DNA from: Flavobacteriales bacterium UBA3477
Lineage (GTDB): Bacteria; Bacteroidota; Bacteroidia; Flavobacteriales; Schleiferiaceae
NCBI GenBank assembly: GCA_002378005.1
Contig: DFQY01000036.1
Span: 26,725 to 90,724, forward strand
Length of the DNA: 64,000 bases
Reading direction: 5' to 3'
Each line of letters starts with the position of its first letter. The first letter of the stretch is position 1. This document shows positions 43,874 to 51,535 of this stretch, piece by piece. The position numbers were made by a program, and so were the translations under genes. The notes below the pieces were generated by a model. That model had not been told where the DNA came from. It searched no databases and saw nothing but the letters and a program-made list of their open reading frames with translations.

Positions 43874-43881
43874 TACCTTTG
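43874..43881 (+). promoter_or_regulatory. Candidate -7 box for the SPOR-domain gene
   Basis: TACCTTTG (exact TAnnTTTG) lies 21 nt before the ATG at 43902. It shares the 177-bp gap with the divergent respiratory promoter. No -33 TTG at the usual distance. Confidence 0.4.
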
Positions 43882-43901
43882 ACTAATTATCATCTCAACC
43901 G

Positions 43902-44336
43902 ATGCATTACAAAACACTTCTAATATCCCTAATAATAAGTGTCAAAGGCTTTTCAACCGGGCACATCGACACCCTTGATGTGGCCCAGAATGTCGACTCT
44001 GTTTACGCCCATTATGTTCAGTCTCAGGAGAGTGAAGTTTTTGAAGGTTTTACGATCCAATTGTTCAGTGGCGACCGCGACAACGCGAACAAAGTCAGAG
44101 CCAAAGTGGTTGGGGCGGGCCTGGGTGAAGCCAGAGTGATTTACAAGGCCCCAAATTTCAAGGTTCATGTAGGTGCTTTTCCTACCACCTTATTGGCCGA
44201 GCAAGAGCGCCAACGCTGGCTACAAGAATTTCCTGATGCCTTCGTCGTGCAAACATTAGTGCCGCTCTACCCTATTGAATTCCCTAGCGCTGCTGCTCAA
44301 GATTCTCTAGTCGCGCCTGAAGATTCTCCCGAATAG
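43902..44336 (+). CDS. SPOR domain-containing exported protein
   Basis: 144 aa. A weak signal peptide (MHYKTLLISLIISVKGFS), a short linker, then a SPOR domain (~45-120) with 'FEGFTIQLFSGDRDNANKVRAK' and 'FKVHVGAFPTTLLAEQERQRW'. SPOR domains bind denuded peptidoglycan glycan strands, usually at the division septum. The C-terminal 53 bp of the gene overlap the convergent DUF3089 gene. Single gene, divergent from the act operon. Confidence 0.85.
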   Translation: MHYKTLLISLIISVKGFSTGHIDTLDVAQNVDSVYAHYVQSQESEVFEGFTIQLFSGDRDNANKVRAKVVGAGLGEARVIYKAPNFKVHVGAFPTTLLAEQERQRWLQEFPDAFVVQTLVPLYPIEFPSAAAQDSLVAPEDSPE

Positions 44337-45270
44337 AGAGATAGTAGAGATTGATATCACCACGGTGGTAATCCTTCGTTCGAATAAGCCAGCTGCCCTT
44401 GAATTTTGGGCGATCGGCGATGATGATTCCATCTTGAATTTGGGCCCCTATTAATCCAGGCAATACTTCTCCACTTTCAAAAACTATCGCACCGGGATTA
44501 TCCTCTGCAGGGACTTCGGTGGTTGAAGTATTCCAACTTAACGGATTCACAACCCCAACCATCCTAGCATCATTGCTGGATGTTTTGACCGATTTATGGA
44601 ACGTTCTCCATGAGACAAAACAACCGGTCTGCATGGGATCTTCGCAGAGCGGGATGGGCAAATCGGCTAAGACGGGCATTCCAACGAGGTAGGCAATGAC
44701 AAGTCGGTCCTGCAACTCCTTATCAAATTCATTGCGTATTAGACGTTCCAAATGATCGGTGCCCTGACTATGCGAAGCCAAAACAAAAGGGACATCTGGA
44801 CCGATCTCTAAAAGAAATTGCTCGAACGCAATGCGCACATCATTGTACGCCAAATCATAGGCATTGGCAGTAGTCGTATTGGGTGCTACGTTATAAACTT
44901 GGTAGGCCGCCTGACGGTAGTAAGGAGCATATACAGGACCGGCGACGTTGAAGGCGCTGCTCTGCATTTTCACCCCAAAATATGTCTTATCGCGCACCTC
45001 CTCCGAATATGAATCGGCATTCCACCTGCCGCCCTTTTTAGGAAAATGAACCGTGGGGTATACATAGAAGACGGGGACTCCGAATGTTCTTGGCGTAGGG
45101 ACAAAGACAGAATCTGTGATGTCCAATTTCTCTGCGTGTCCCGCCCAATTATCGAGATGAGTAAAATCCGGTGCTGGCGGCACCTCAAAGACCAAATCTT
45201 GCGACAGCGCACAGCCCACCATCATAGCGGAAATTAGGGCAATTACAATGGTCCTTGAAATTGTGAGCAT
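44284..45270 (-). CDS. DUF3089 family alpha/beta-hydrolase-like lipoprotein
   Basis: 328 aa. Probable lipoprotein signal ('ISAMMVGCALSQ', Cys ~19). DUF3089 pattern: 'VPVFYVYPTVHFP', 'AGPVYAPYYRQAAYQ', 'ALAYNDVRIAFEQFL'-like (here 'LAYNDVRIAFEQFLLE') and the nucleophile elbow 'FVLASHSQGTDHLERL' with Ser ~165. The family is predicted to be serine hydrolases; the substrate is unknown. It begins directly after the trxA stop (TAA then ATG) and ends inside the convergent SPOR gene (53 bp overlap). Confidence 0.88.
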   Translation of the reverse strand: MLTISRTIVIALISAMMVGCALSQDLVFEVPPAPDFTHLDNWAGHAEKLDITDSVFVPTPRTFGVPVFYVYPTVHFPKKGGRWNADSYSEEVRDKTYFGVKMQSSAFNVAGPVYAPYYRQAAYQVYNVAPNTTTANAYDLAYNDVRIAFEQFLLEIGPDVPFVLASHSQGTDHLERLIRNEFDKELQDRLVIAYLVGMPVLADLPIPLCEDPMQTGCFVSWRTFHKSVKTSSNDARMVGVVNPLSWNTSTTEVPAEDNPGAIVFESGEVLPGLIGAQIQDGIIIADRPKFKGSWLIRTKDYHRGDINLYYLSIRENLQARLENLEQQR

Positions 45271-45579
45271 TTAGGCTTCGATCTGCGCTTTTTCGCGTAT
45301 GATTTGAGCAAGCTGGTAGGCAGGGACCACACCACTCTGGCGCCATATCATTTCTCCATTTTGGAACAACGTCAACGTCGGCACACCTTGAATGCGCAGT
45401 GCTTCGGCTAGTTGTGGATTCTTATCGACATCCACCTTGATGATATTGACGGCCTCTCCCATATCTGCAGCCAATTCCTGTAGAATAGGCGACATCATTT
45501 TACAAGGTCCACACCACTCTGCGAAAAAGTCGATGAGGGTAGGTTTCGGGCTATCAATGATTTCTTTAAAGCTTGCCAT
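45271..45579 (-). CDS. trxA: Thioredoxin
   Basis: 102 aa, full-length thioredoxin with no signal peptide. Active site 'FFAEWCGPCKMMSPI' (WCGPCK), conserved Asp in 'PTLIDFFA', cis-Pro in 'IQGVPTLTLF' and 'GVVPAYQL' at the C-terminal end. A cytoplasmic disulfide reductase. It lies 18 bp after the lipoprotein rhodanese gene and is followed at once by the DUF3089 gene. Confidence 0.96.
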   Translation of the reverse strand: MASFKEIIDSPKPTLIDFFAEWCGPCKMMSPILQELAADMGEAVNIIKVDVDKNPQLAEALRIQGVPTLTLFQNGEMIWRQSGVVPAYQLAQIIREKAQIEA

Positions 45580-45597
45580 AATTAGGGGGTTTAGGGA

Positions 45598-46029
45598 TTA
45601 TTTGGCAACGGGTTGTTTTCGGGCCCAGGCACCCATACCACCTTGTAGGTTGTATACGGTTGAAAAGCCCATTTGTTTCATCATTTGCGCAGCCTGACCT
45701 GAGCGATTACCACTTCTACAATACACATAAACGGGAACGTCTGGGTCCAATTTTGCCAGCTCCTCCTGAAAGTCACTGCGGTAGAAATCGATCTGGTTTG
45801 CGCCTTTGATATGGCCCATGGAGAACTCTCGGTCCGTTCGCACGTCCAAGAGCACTCCCTCGGGTCCATTATTGATTAAATCTGCAAACTCCTCGACCCC
45901 AACATTCCTATTAATCACACCCTCGCTTTGGGTAGTTTCCACCGCCGGAGTTTTAGATTGACAGCTCACTGCGCCACCCCACAAAAGAGCTGCGACGAGA
46001 AGTTGAGGCAAAAGTTTTACTGATTTCAT
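45598..46029 (-). CDS. Rhodanese-domain lipoprotein
   Basis: 143 aa from the ATG at 46029 (MKSVKLLPQ); upstream in-frame extension begins at a GTG inside the previous gene and is rejected. Lipoprotein signal 'LLWGGAVSC', then a single rhodanese domain with 'GVLLDVRTDREFSMGHIKGA' and the active loop 'YVYCRSGNRSGQAA' (catalytic Cys present). Predicted in the periplasm as a sulfur carrier or sulfurtransferase. It follows the cytoplasmic rhodanese gene by 4 bp. Confidence 0.9.
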   Translation of the reverse strand: MKSVKLLPQLLVAALLWGGAVSCQSKTPAVETTQSEGVINRNVGVEEFADLINNGPEGVLLDVRTDREFSMGHIKGANQIDFYRSDFQEELAKLDPDVPVYVYCRSGNRSGQAAQMMKQMGFSTVYNLQGGMGAWARKQPVAK

Positions 46030-46033
46030 GGTC

Positions 46034-46312
46034 TTACATTTTATGGATAAGAACATCGGAAGCACCGCCTCCGTTCACTCCATCTTCAATTCCTTTAGAT
46101 GCCAAGAACATCAACGCTTGTCCTGAGCGGTTTCCCGAACGGCAAAACACGACTAATGGACGTGACATTGATTTAAATTCCTCCCAACGCGCAGGAACTT
46201 CATCCAATGGAATGTTGATGGCGCCAGGTACAGATTCAAAGGCAACTTCGCCAGGTGTACGTACGTCTACCAAGGTGGCCTCTGGGTGGTTGATTGCTTC
46301 GTTGATTGTCAT
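46034..46312 (-). CDS. Rhodanese-like domain protein (cytoplasmic)
   Basis: 92 aa from the ATG at 46312 (MTINEAI); an upstream GTG at 46343-46345 is not preferred. A compact single rhodanese domain: 'ATLVDVRTPGEVAFESVPGAINIP', with the active loop 'VVFCRSGNRSGQALMFL' intact. The C-terminus 'EDGVNGGGASDVLIHKM' differs from the usual 'NLxGGxxxW' by a changed ending. First gene of the four-gene rhodanese-rhodanese-thioredoxin-DUF3089 run. Confidence 0.9.
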   Translation of the reverse strand: MTINEAINHPEATLVDVRTPGEVAFESVPGAINIPLDEVPARWEEFKSMSRPLVVFCRSGNRSGQALMFLASKGIEDGVNGGGASDVLIHKM

Positions 46313-46330
46313 AATTGCTTGATTTTGGCT

Positions 46331-46364
46331 CAAAATTAGCGGCACCGTTTAAAACGAGGTGCAA
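46331..46364 (-). promoter_or_regulatory. Candidate promoter of the rhodanese-thioredoxin operon
   Basis: The minus strand has TTG (46362-46364), a 23-nt spacer, then TAATTTTG (46331-46338, exact TAnnTTTG), 18 nt before the ATG at 46312. Both elements fit the Bacteroidota pattern, with spacing at the upper limit. Confidence 0.5.
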
Positions 46365-46376
46365 CTAAAATCACAG

Positions 46377-46598
46377 TTACCAAATAATGATTTGATCTTC
46401 TGGTGCTTTTGCGACCCCATTTTCACAAACGCCGCCAAAGGCCTCTACAAACTCAGTCATATTGCTCATCGGTCCATTGACACGGAATTTACCAGGGCTG
46501 TGTGGATCCGTGACTACTTGGTTCTTCAAGTATTCGTCGCGACCGTGCATCTGCCAAACCTGCGCCAGCAATGGCAATGCATAGATCACTCTTTTCAT
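46377..46598 (-). pseudogene. C-terminal remnant of an M13 (neprilysin/PepO) metallopeptidase
   Basis: A 73-codon open frame. From about residue 11 it reads as the extreme C-terminus of M13 peptidases: 'AQVWQMHGRDEYL', then 'TDPHSPGKFRVNGPMSNM', 'EFVEAFG' and the canonical terminal Trp ('QIIIW'). The zinc site HExxH, the ExxxD motif and the substrate-binding NAYY segment are all absent. The first ~10 residues (MKRVIYALPLL) resemble a signal peptide, so a large in-frame internal deletion may have joined the two ends of a former ~690-aa gene. It lies 21 nt after folA and may be co-transcribed. Non-functional as a peptidase; whether it is translated is unknown. Confidence 0.82.
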
Positions 46599-46619
46599 AT
46601 AATTGAATTATTGGGAAGG

Positions 46620-47114
46620 CTATTTGCCTTTTCGTTTCCAAGTCTCGAAGGTAAAAGAATATTCGTGGTTCTCGTCCACAGGGTGGTATTCCGAGGTGGC
46701 CAATTCATAATTCCTCTTATCCCAATCTGGAAAAAATGCATCTCCTTCGAGCGACGCATCGACTACTGTAATTTCTAATTGGTCCAAATACGGCAAGGAC
46801 AATTCATAGATCTGCGCCCCGCCCACGATGAAAACCTCCGCCTCATCCTGCACCAACGCCAATGCCGCCTCAAAGCTTTGGACAGATTCACATCCTTGTG
46901 CACTAAAGTGCGGGTTTCTTGAGATTACGAAATGACGGCGATTTGGAAGCGGGCGTCCGCCCAAACTATCCCAAGTCTTACGACCCATGATAATGGTCTT
47001 ACCGGCGGTGTGTTTTTTGAAGTGCTTCAGATCATCCGGCAAGTGCCAAATCAAATCATTGTCCTTGCCAATGACCCTGTTGGTCCCATAGGCGACGATG
47101 GCTTTTAATATCAT
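46620..47114 (-). CDS. folA: Dihydrofolate reductase
   Basis: 164 aa, standard length. Reduces dihydrofolate to tetrahydrofolate with NADPH. 'IVAYGTNRVIGKDNDLIWHLPDDLKHFKKHT' region with the catalytic Asp in 'LPDDLKHFK', 'TIIMGRKTWDSLG' and 'VFIVGGAQIYE' are present. Its start overlaps the thyA stop (TGATG); this pairing is logical since ThyA generates dihydrofolate. Confidence 0.97.
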   Translation of the reverse strand: MILKAIVAYGTNRVIGKDNDLIWHLPDDLKHFKKHTAGKTIIMGRKTWDSLGGRPLPNRRHFVISRNPHFSAQGCESVQSFEAALALVQDEAEVFIVGGAQIYELSLPYLDQLEITVVDASLEGDAFFPDWDKRNYELATSEYHPVDENHEYSFTFETWKRKGK

Positions 47115-47995
47115 CAGACAGCAACTTTGCCCGCAATGTGCGGATGAGGATCGTACCCGACGATTTCAAAATCATCATAGCTAAAGCCGAAGATGTCTTT
47201 TACTTCCGGGTTGAGTTTCAACTGTGGTAACGCACGGAAGTCTCGCGACAACTGCAGCTCCAACTGCTCAATGTGGTTATTGTAGATATGGGCATCGCCG
47301 AGGGTGTGTACGAAATCACCTACTTCGAGCTTACAAACTTGGGCCACCATGTGCACCAAGAATGCGTAAGAAGCGATGTTAAAAGGTACGCCTAAGAAAA
47401 TGTCCGCACTGCGCTGGTACAATTGGCAGCTGAGCTTACCATCGGCCACATAAAACTGGAAGAATGCGTGACATGGCGGCAGCGCCATTTGATCGACAAA
47501 ACCGACGTTCCAAGCGTTGACGATGATGCGTCGGCTGTAGGGATTATTTTTGATTTGATCTATGATCTGAGCGATTTGGTCGACGTGACCACCGTTCGGT
47601 GCGGGCCATGAGCGCCACTGGTACCCATAGACCGGGCCGAGCTCTCCCCACTGTGCAGCAAAGGCCTTATCCGTGGCCACACGCTCGGCAAAAGCGCGGA
47701 TGTCCTCGCCTTGAAAATCCTCGGATTTCGAATAGGCCGCATAGGGCCAATCGTCCCAAATACGCACCTTGTTCTGGGCGAGGTATTCGATGTTAGTTGA
47801 CCCCTGCAAGAACCATAAAAGCTCATGCAATATGCTTTTGATATGCACCTTCTTAGTGGTCAATAATGGAAAACCTTCTTGTAGGTTGAAGCGCATCTGG
47901 TGGCCGAAAACACTAATGGTTCCGGTACCCGTGCGGTCGCCTTTCTGTGTGCCCTCTGCCAGGACGCGTTTTACGAGATCGTGGTATTGCTGCAT
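47114..47995 (-). CDS. thyA: Thymidylate synthase
   Basis: 293 aa from the ATG at 47995 (MQQYHDLV); a TTG 14 codons upstream is not needed. Converts dUMP to dTMP. Motifs: 'KGDRTGTGTISVFGHQMRF', the catalytic Cys in 'ALPPCHAFFQFYV', 'YQRSADIFLGVPFNIASYA' and 'HTLGDAHIYNNHIEQ'. It is about 29 residues longer than E. coli ThyA because of an insert in the small domain (~85-115), as in Lactobacillus-type enzymes. Operon with folA. A 7/8 match to the -7 box (minus-strand CATCTTTG, 48000-48007) lies 4 nt upstream of the start, hinting at a near-leaderless mRNA. Confidence 0.97.
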   Translation of the reverse strand: MQQYHDLVKRVLAEGTQKGDRTGTGTISVFGHQMRFNLQEGFPLLTTKKVHIKSILHELLWFLQGSTNIEYLAQNKVRIWDDWPYAAYSKSEDFQGEDIRAFAERVATDKAFAAQWGELGPVYGYQWRSWPAPNGGHVDQIAQIIDQIKNNPYSRRIIVNAWNVGFVDQMALPPCHAFFQFYVADGKLSCQLYQRSADIFLGVPFNIASYAFLVHMVAQVCKLEVGDFVHTLGDAHIYNNHIEQLELQLSRDFRALPQLKLNPEVKDIFGFSYDDFEIVGYDPHPHIAGKVAV

Positions 47996-48066
47996 GTAAC
48001 AAAGATGGTCGAAGCGGGCCGGAATTACTACAGGCAATGCGGTGGGTTTTCCACGGAGAAATGAAC

Positions 48067-48097
48067 AAAAAAGCCCGCCTCAGTGAGGCGGGCTTTT
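48067..48097 (-). terminator. Intrinsic terminator after tRNA-Leu
   Basis: A perfect 9-bp stem GCCCGCCTC/GAGGCGGGC (48073-48081 with 48085-48093, 3-nt loop) is followed on the minus strand by six T's. It ends the tRNA transcript 72 nt before thyA. Confidence 0.92.
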
Positions 48098-48100
48098 AAG

Positions 48101-48186
48101 TGCCCCGGGCCGGGATCGAACCGGCACGGACATTGCTGTCCACAGGATTTTAAGTCCGGCGTGTCTACCAATTCCACCACCGGGGC
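48101..48186 (-). tRNA. tRNA-Leu (anticodon TAA)
   Basis: 86 nt including the discriminator A; the 3' CCA is not encoded. The 7-bp acceptor stem GCCCCGG/CCGGGGC is perfect, the anticodon loop reads CTTAAAA (anticodon TAA), the T-loop is GTTCGATCC and there is a long variable arm as expected for a class II Leu tRNA. The anticodon stem has one C-T mismatch. Confidence 0.96.
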
Positions 48187-48192
48187 TCCAAC

Positions 48193-48217
48193 AAAAAACC
48201 CTCCGGTGTTGGAGGGT
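48193..48217 (-). terminator. Intrinsic terminator between tRNA-Gly and tRNA-Leu
   Basis: A 7-bp stem ACCCTCC/GGAGGGT with a 6-nt loop (plus arms 48198-48204 and 48211-48217) is followed on the minus strand by a run of six T's including the last stem base position. It sits 5 nt after tRNA-Gly and 6 nt before tRNA-Leu. Confidence 0.75.
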
Positions 48218-48222
48218 CGTTG

Positions 48223-48295
48223 AGCGAAAGACGGGATTCGAACCCGCGACCCCAACCTTGGCAAGGTTGTGCTCTACCAACTGAGCTACTTTCGC
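48223..48295 (-). tRNA. tRNA-Gly (anticodon GCC)
   Basis: 73 nt with a perfect acceptor stem GCGAAAG/CTTTCGC and discriminator T, the base expected for bacterial tRNA-Gly. The anticodon loop is TTGCCAA (GCC), the D-arm is AGCTCAGTTGGTAGAGC and the T-arm GCGGGTTCGAATCCCGT. CCA is not encoded. Confidence 0.97.
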
Positions 48296-48306
48296 GATTG
48301 GGACGT

Positions 48307-48336
48307 CAAAGATACAGCCGAAATTAGTTTTCGCAA
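48307..48336 (-). promoter_or_regulatory. Consensus Bacteroidota promoter for the tRNA genes
   Basis: On the minus strand: TTG (48334-48336), a 19-nt spacer, then TATCTTTG (48307-48314). Both boxes and the spacing match the -33/-7 consensus, and the predicted start lies a few nt before tRNA-Gly. The clearest promoter in the window. Confidence 0.75.
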
Positions 48337-48345
48337 TAGTCCACC

Positions 48346-50937
48346 TTATTTTTTCGAAACTTTTTCTTTGAGGGTGTTCAACAACATCAAAGCCTCTATA
48401 GGCTTGAGTTCATCAAGGTTCAGACCCTCAAGCTCTTCCGCTATATCTTCCAATTCCGGACGGTCCATCGAAAAGAAATTCAATTGCGCGCCGGCCGCTG
48501 CTCCTGAGGGCGTTTCACCGCGTTCGCGCTGTGCTTCGAGATCGCCCAGGACTTGGCCCGCGCGGTGGAGCACGTAACCTGGAATACCAGCGAGTTTCGC
48601 CACATGAAGACCGAAGGAATGGGCGGTGCCGCCCGGTTTTAATTGGCGGGTGAAGATGATCGTTCCCTTGTGCTCTTCCGTGCTAATGTGGTAGTTGCGG
48701 ACTTTGCCAAAGGTCTTCTCCATCTCATTCAGCTCGTGGTAATGTGTCGCAAACAGCACCAACGGTGTGCTTGGGTGCTGGTGCAAGTATTCGGCAATGC
48801 CCCAAGCGATACTCACCCCATCAAAGGTGCTGGTACCGCGGCCTATTTCGTCCAAAATGACCAAGCTGCGGTCGCTGATGTTGTTCAAAATCGTCGCCGT
48901 CTCGTTCATCTCCACCATGAAGGTACTCTCTCCCTTGCTCAGGTTATCTGAGGCCCCTACCCGCACGAACAACCTATCCATTATGGGCAGGTCGGCCGAA
49001 GCCGCTGGTACGTACGCGCCCGCTTGGGCGAGGATTTGAATGAGGGCGGTTTGGCGCAATAAGGCACTCTTACCACTCATGTTGGGACCGGTAATCATCG
49101 CAATGGATGCCGTGGCACCGTCCATATCCAAGGAATTTGCAATGTAGGGCGTGCCTTCAGGCAGTACTTGCTCGATGACGGCGTGACGGCCGCGGTCGAT
49201 AGCCAAATGGCGATCGGACCTGAAGGTCGGCCGCACATAGTCGTGGGCCTCGGCGGTCGTGGCGAAGCTACGAAGGACATCGATGGTCGCCACCCATTGG
49301 GCATTGGATAGGATTTGAGGTGCGGCCACCGCGGCCTGTCCCACTAATTCCCCAAACAATCGCAGCTCGATGGTTTTGATTTTCTCTTCGGCCCCGAGGA
49401 CTTCAGATTCAAATTTTTTGAGTTCGTCGGTGATGTAGCGTTCCGCGTTGACCAAGGTCTGCTTGCGGTGCCAATGCTCGGGCACCTTTTCCTTGTGGGA
49501 ATTGCGAACCTCGAGGTAGTATCCGAAGACATTGTTAAAGGCGAGCTTGAGGGACGGGATCTCCGTGGTGGCGGCTTCGCGGTCACGGATGGCGTCCAGG
49601 GTGCCTTGTGCGTCGGACAGTAAGCCGCGCAGGCGGGCAAGTTCAGGATCGAATTGGCTCGAGATGGATTCACCCTTGCCGATGATGGTGGCGGGGTCGT
49701 CCACGAGGGCCGATCGAAGGGTTTCTCGCAGCTCGGATAAGGGTGCGGGCGGAGTTGCGGGGACGGAGATCCCCCACTCTTCGGTTTTGGCGTAGAGGGC
49801 AGCGGTCGAATCTAGGGCGTCGCGCAATCTGGCCATCTCCTTGGGAGAGATTCGCCCTGTGGGGGTGCGACTACAGAGGCGTTCCATATCTGGCATGCCG
49901 GAGAGGAGGCCGGAAAGTTCGTCGCGCACATCGGGCTGCTCTAATAATTGGTCCACGGTATCCAATCGCGCTCCTATACGATCTGTATTGAGTAGCGGTA
50001 GGCTGATCCAATGGCGAAGTAGGCGGCCGCCCATCGCGCTTTCCGTGCGGTCAATAACATCAATCAGGGACACGCCACCCGAAGCGTTCGGGTAGAATAA
50101 TTCTAGGTTTTGGGCCGTGAAGCCGTCCAACCACATATAATCTTCAAGAACAATGCGAGAAAGACTGGTGATGTGGCTCAAGGAGCCCATTTCACTGTGC
50201 TTGAGGTGGTGTAAGATGGCACCCACCGCGATGGTTGAGGCATCTTTATCGTTCAGACCAAAGCCGCTGAGGCCGTGGGTTTCGAAGTGCGAGGTGATGC
50301 AATCACTGGCGTATTTGGGTTCCCAAGCCCACGCGTCGATTCCAAAACAATAATAGTCTTGCTCGAGGGAACGTCGCAGATCGCGGTCCATGTCGCGCGG
50401 GTGGACAATCTCTTTGGGGGCGTAGGTGGCTAGCGCATTGCGCAATTCTAGTTCGGACCCCATCGAATGGAAAAAGGCACCGGTAGAAATCTCGACTACC
50501 GCCATTCCCCAAGGGCCTTTTTTGGCCGGGTATAGGGCTGCTAGATAGTTGTGCTCCTTGCCTGCGAGGAGGTCGTTGTTCAGGTTGATGCCCGGGGTGA
50601 TCATGTCGGTCACGCCACGCTTGACCAAGCCCTTGACGGTCTTTGGATCTTCGAGTTGCTCGACGATGGCGACGCGGTGGCCTGCCTTGACCAGCTTGGG
50701 CAAATACGTTTGCAAAGCGTGGTGTGGGAATCCGGCGAGCGCGACCTCCGAGGCCGAGCCGTTGGAGCGCTTGGTCAGGATGATGTCGAGTGTTTTCGCA
50801 GCTTTTTCCGCGTCGCTGCCAAAGGTTTCGTAGAAATCCCCCACGCGAAACAGAAGCATGGCTTCCGGATGCTTGGTTTTGATTTCATCGTACTGACGCA
50901 TCATTGGCGTCTTTTTTCCCGAGGCAGATTTCCCCAT
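48346..50937 (-). CDS. mutS: DNA mismatch repair protein MutS
   Basis: 863 aa, full-length MutS. It recognises mismatches and small loops. The mismatch-reading Phe-x-Glu is in 'FRVGDFYETFGSDA' (~37-39 of the protein), with the connector, lever and clamp domains following. The ABC-type ATPase is C-terminal: Walker A 'MITGPNMSGKSALLRQ' (~615-630), signature/N2 region 'DNLSKGESTFMVEM' and Walker B 'SLVILDEIGRGTSTFDG'. Divergent from the RNA methylase gene (67 bp gap). The minus-strand box TACTTTTG at 50983-50990 is the likely -7 element. Confidence 0.97.
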   Translation of the reverse strand: MGKSASGKKTPMMRQYDEIKTKHPEAMLLFRVGDFYETFGSDAEKAAKTLDIILTKRSNGSASEVALAGFPHHALQTYLPKLVKAGHRVAIVEQLEDPKTVKGLVKRGVTDMITPGINLNNDLLAGKEHNYLAALYPAKKGPWGMAVVEISTGAFFHSMGSELELRNALATYAPKEIVHPRDMDRDLRRSLEQDYYCFGIDAWAWEPKYASDCITSHFETHGLSGFGLNDKDASTIAVGAILHHLKHSEMGSLSHITSLSRIVLEDYMWLDGFTAQNLELFYPNASGGVSLIDVIDRTESAMGGRLLRHWISLPLLNTDRIGARLDTVDQLLEQPDVRDELSGLLSGMPDMERLCSRTPTGRISPKEMARLRDALDSTAALYAKTEEWGISVPATPPAPLSELRETLRSALVDDPATIIGKGESISSQFDPELARLRGLLSDAQGTLDAIRDREAATTEIPSLKLAFNNVFGYYLEVRNSHKEKVPEHWHRKQTLVNAERYITDELKKFESEVLGAEEKIKTIELRLFGELVGQAAVAAPQILSNAQWVATIDVLRSFATTAEAHDYVRPTFRSDRHLAIDRGRHAVIEQVLPEGTPYIANSLDMDGATASIAMITGPNMSGKSALLRQTALIQILAQAGAYVPAASADLPIMDRLFVRVGASDNLSKGESTFMVEMNETATILNNISDRSLVILDEIGRGTSTFDGVSIAWGIAEYLHQHPSTPLVLFATHYHELNEMEKTFGKVRNYHISTEEHKGTIIFTRQLKPGGTAHSFGLHVAKLAGIPGYVLHRAGQVLGDLEAQRERGETPSGAAAGAQLNFFSMDRPELEDIAEELEGLNLDELKPIEALMLLNTLKEKVSKK

Positions 50938-50982
50938 TTACACTTACTTTGTCATTGAGAAGCGGCAAAATGTCGCAGACTT

Positions 50983-50990
50983 CAAAAGTA
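50983..50990 (-). promoter_or_regulatory. Candidate -7 box for mutS
   Basis: The minus strand reads TACTTTTG (exact TAnnTTTG), 45 nt before the mutS ATG. The -33 position holds TTT rather than TTG. Confidence 0.4.
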
Positions 50991-51004
50991 AGCGCTTCAG
51001 AGAG

Positions 51005-51535
51005 ATGAGAAAACTTCGAAACAATGAATTGGGCAGATTATCTACCGAAGATTTTAAAAATTCGGAAAAAACACCCCTGATCATTGTCGCCGACAACGTA
51101 CGTAGCTTCCACAATGTAGGGAGTTTGTTCCGCACGGCGGATTGTTTTCGCGCCGCGCACATTTATTTGTGCGGCTTGACCCCTACGCCGGGTTCCGCAG
51201 ATATGCAAAAGACTGCGCTCGGTGCGACAGATAGCATGGATTGGACACACGTGGAACATACGCTGGATTGTGTGAAGGCGCTGCAGCAGGAGGGTTATGA
51301 GGTAGTTGCGATCGAACAGGCTGAAGGCAGTTTGGATTTGCGTGAGTTTGAGCCGAAAGGCCCTACAGCATTAGTTTTTGGACATGAGGTCATTGGGATC
51401 GCCCAAGAAGTGGTGGATGCTTGTGATGCGGTCATTGAGATTGCCCAATTTGGCACTAAACACAGCCTCAACGTCAGTGTAAGTGCCGGCATTGCTATGT
51501 TTGAATTACACCGAAAATTAACGGGTAAGCATTAG
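51005..51535 (+). CDS. TrmH family RNA methyltransferase (SPOUT)
   Basis: 176 aa, a compact SPOUT enzyme with no extra RNA-binding domain. Motif 1 'NVRSFHNVGSLFRTADCF', motif 2 'ALVFGHEVIGIAQEVVD' and motif 3 'EIAQFGTKHSLNVSVSAGIA' are all intact, forming the trefoil-knot SAM site for 2'-O-methylation of a tRNA or rRNA ribose. The exact target cannot be told from the sequence. Divergent from mutS; its stop overlaps the convergent folK stop by 4 bp. Confidence 0.92.
   Translation: MRKLRNNELGRLSTEDFKNSEKTPLIIVADNVRSFHNVGSLFRTADCFRAAHIYLCGLTPTPGSADMQKTALGATDSMDWTHVEHTLDCVKALQQEGYEVVAIEQAEGSLDLREFEPKGPTALVFGHEVIGIAQEVVDACDAVIEIAQFGTKHSLNVSVSAGIAMFELHRKLTGKH

Noticed and set aside
43725..43901. 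Small gene or RNA in the largest intergenic gap
   Set aside because: No open frame with support and no stable hairpin; only two opposed -7-like boxes are visible.
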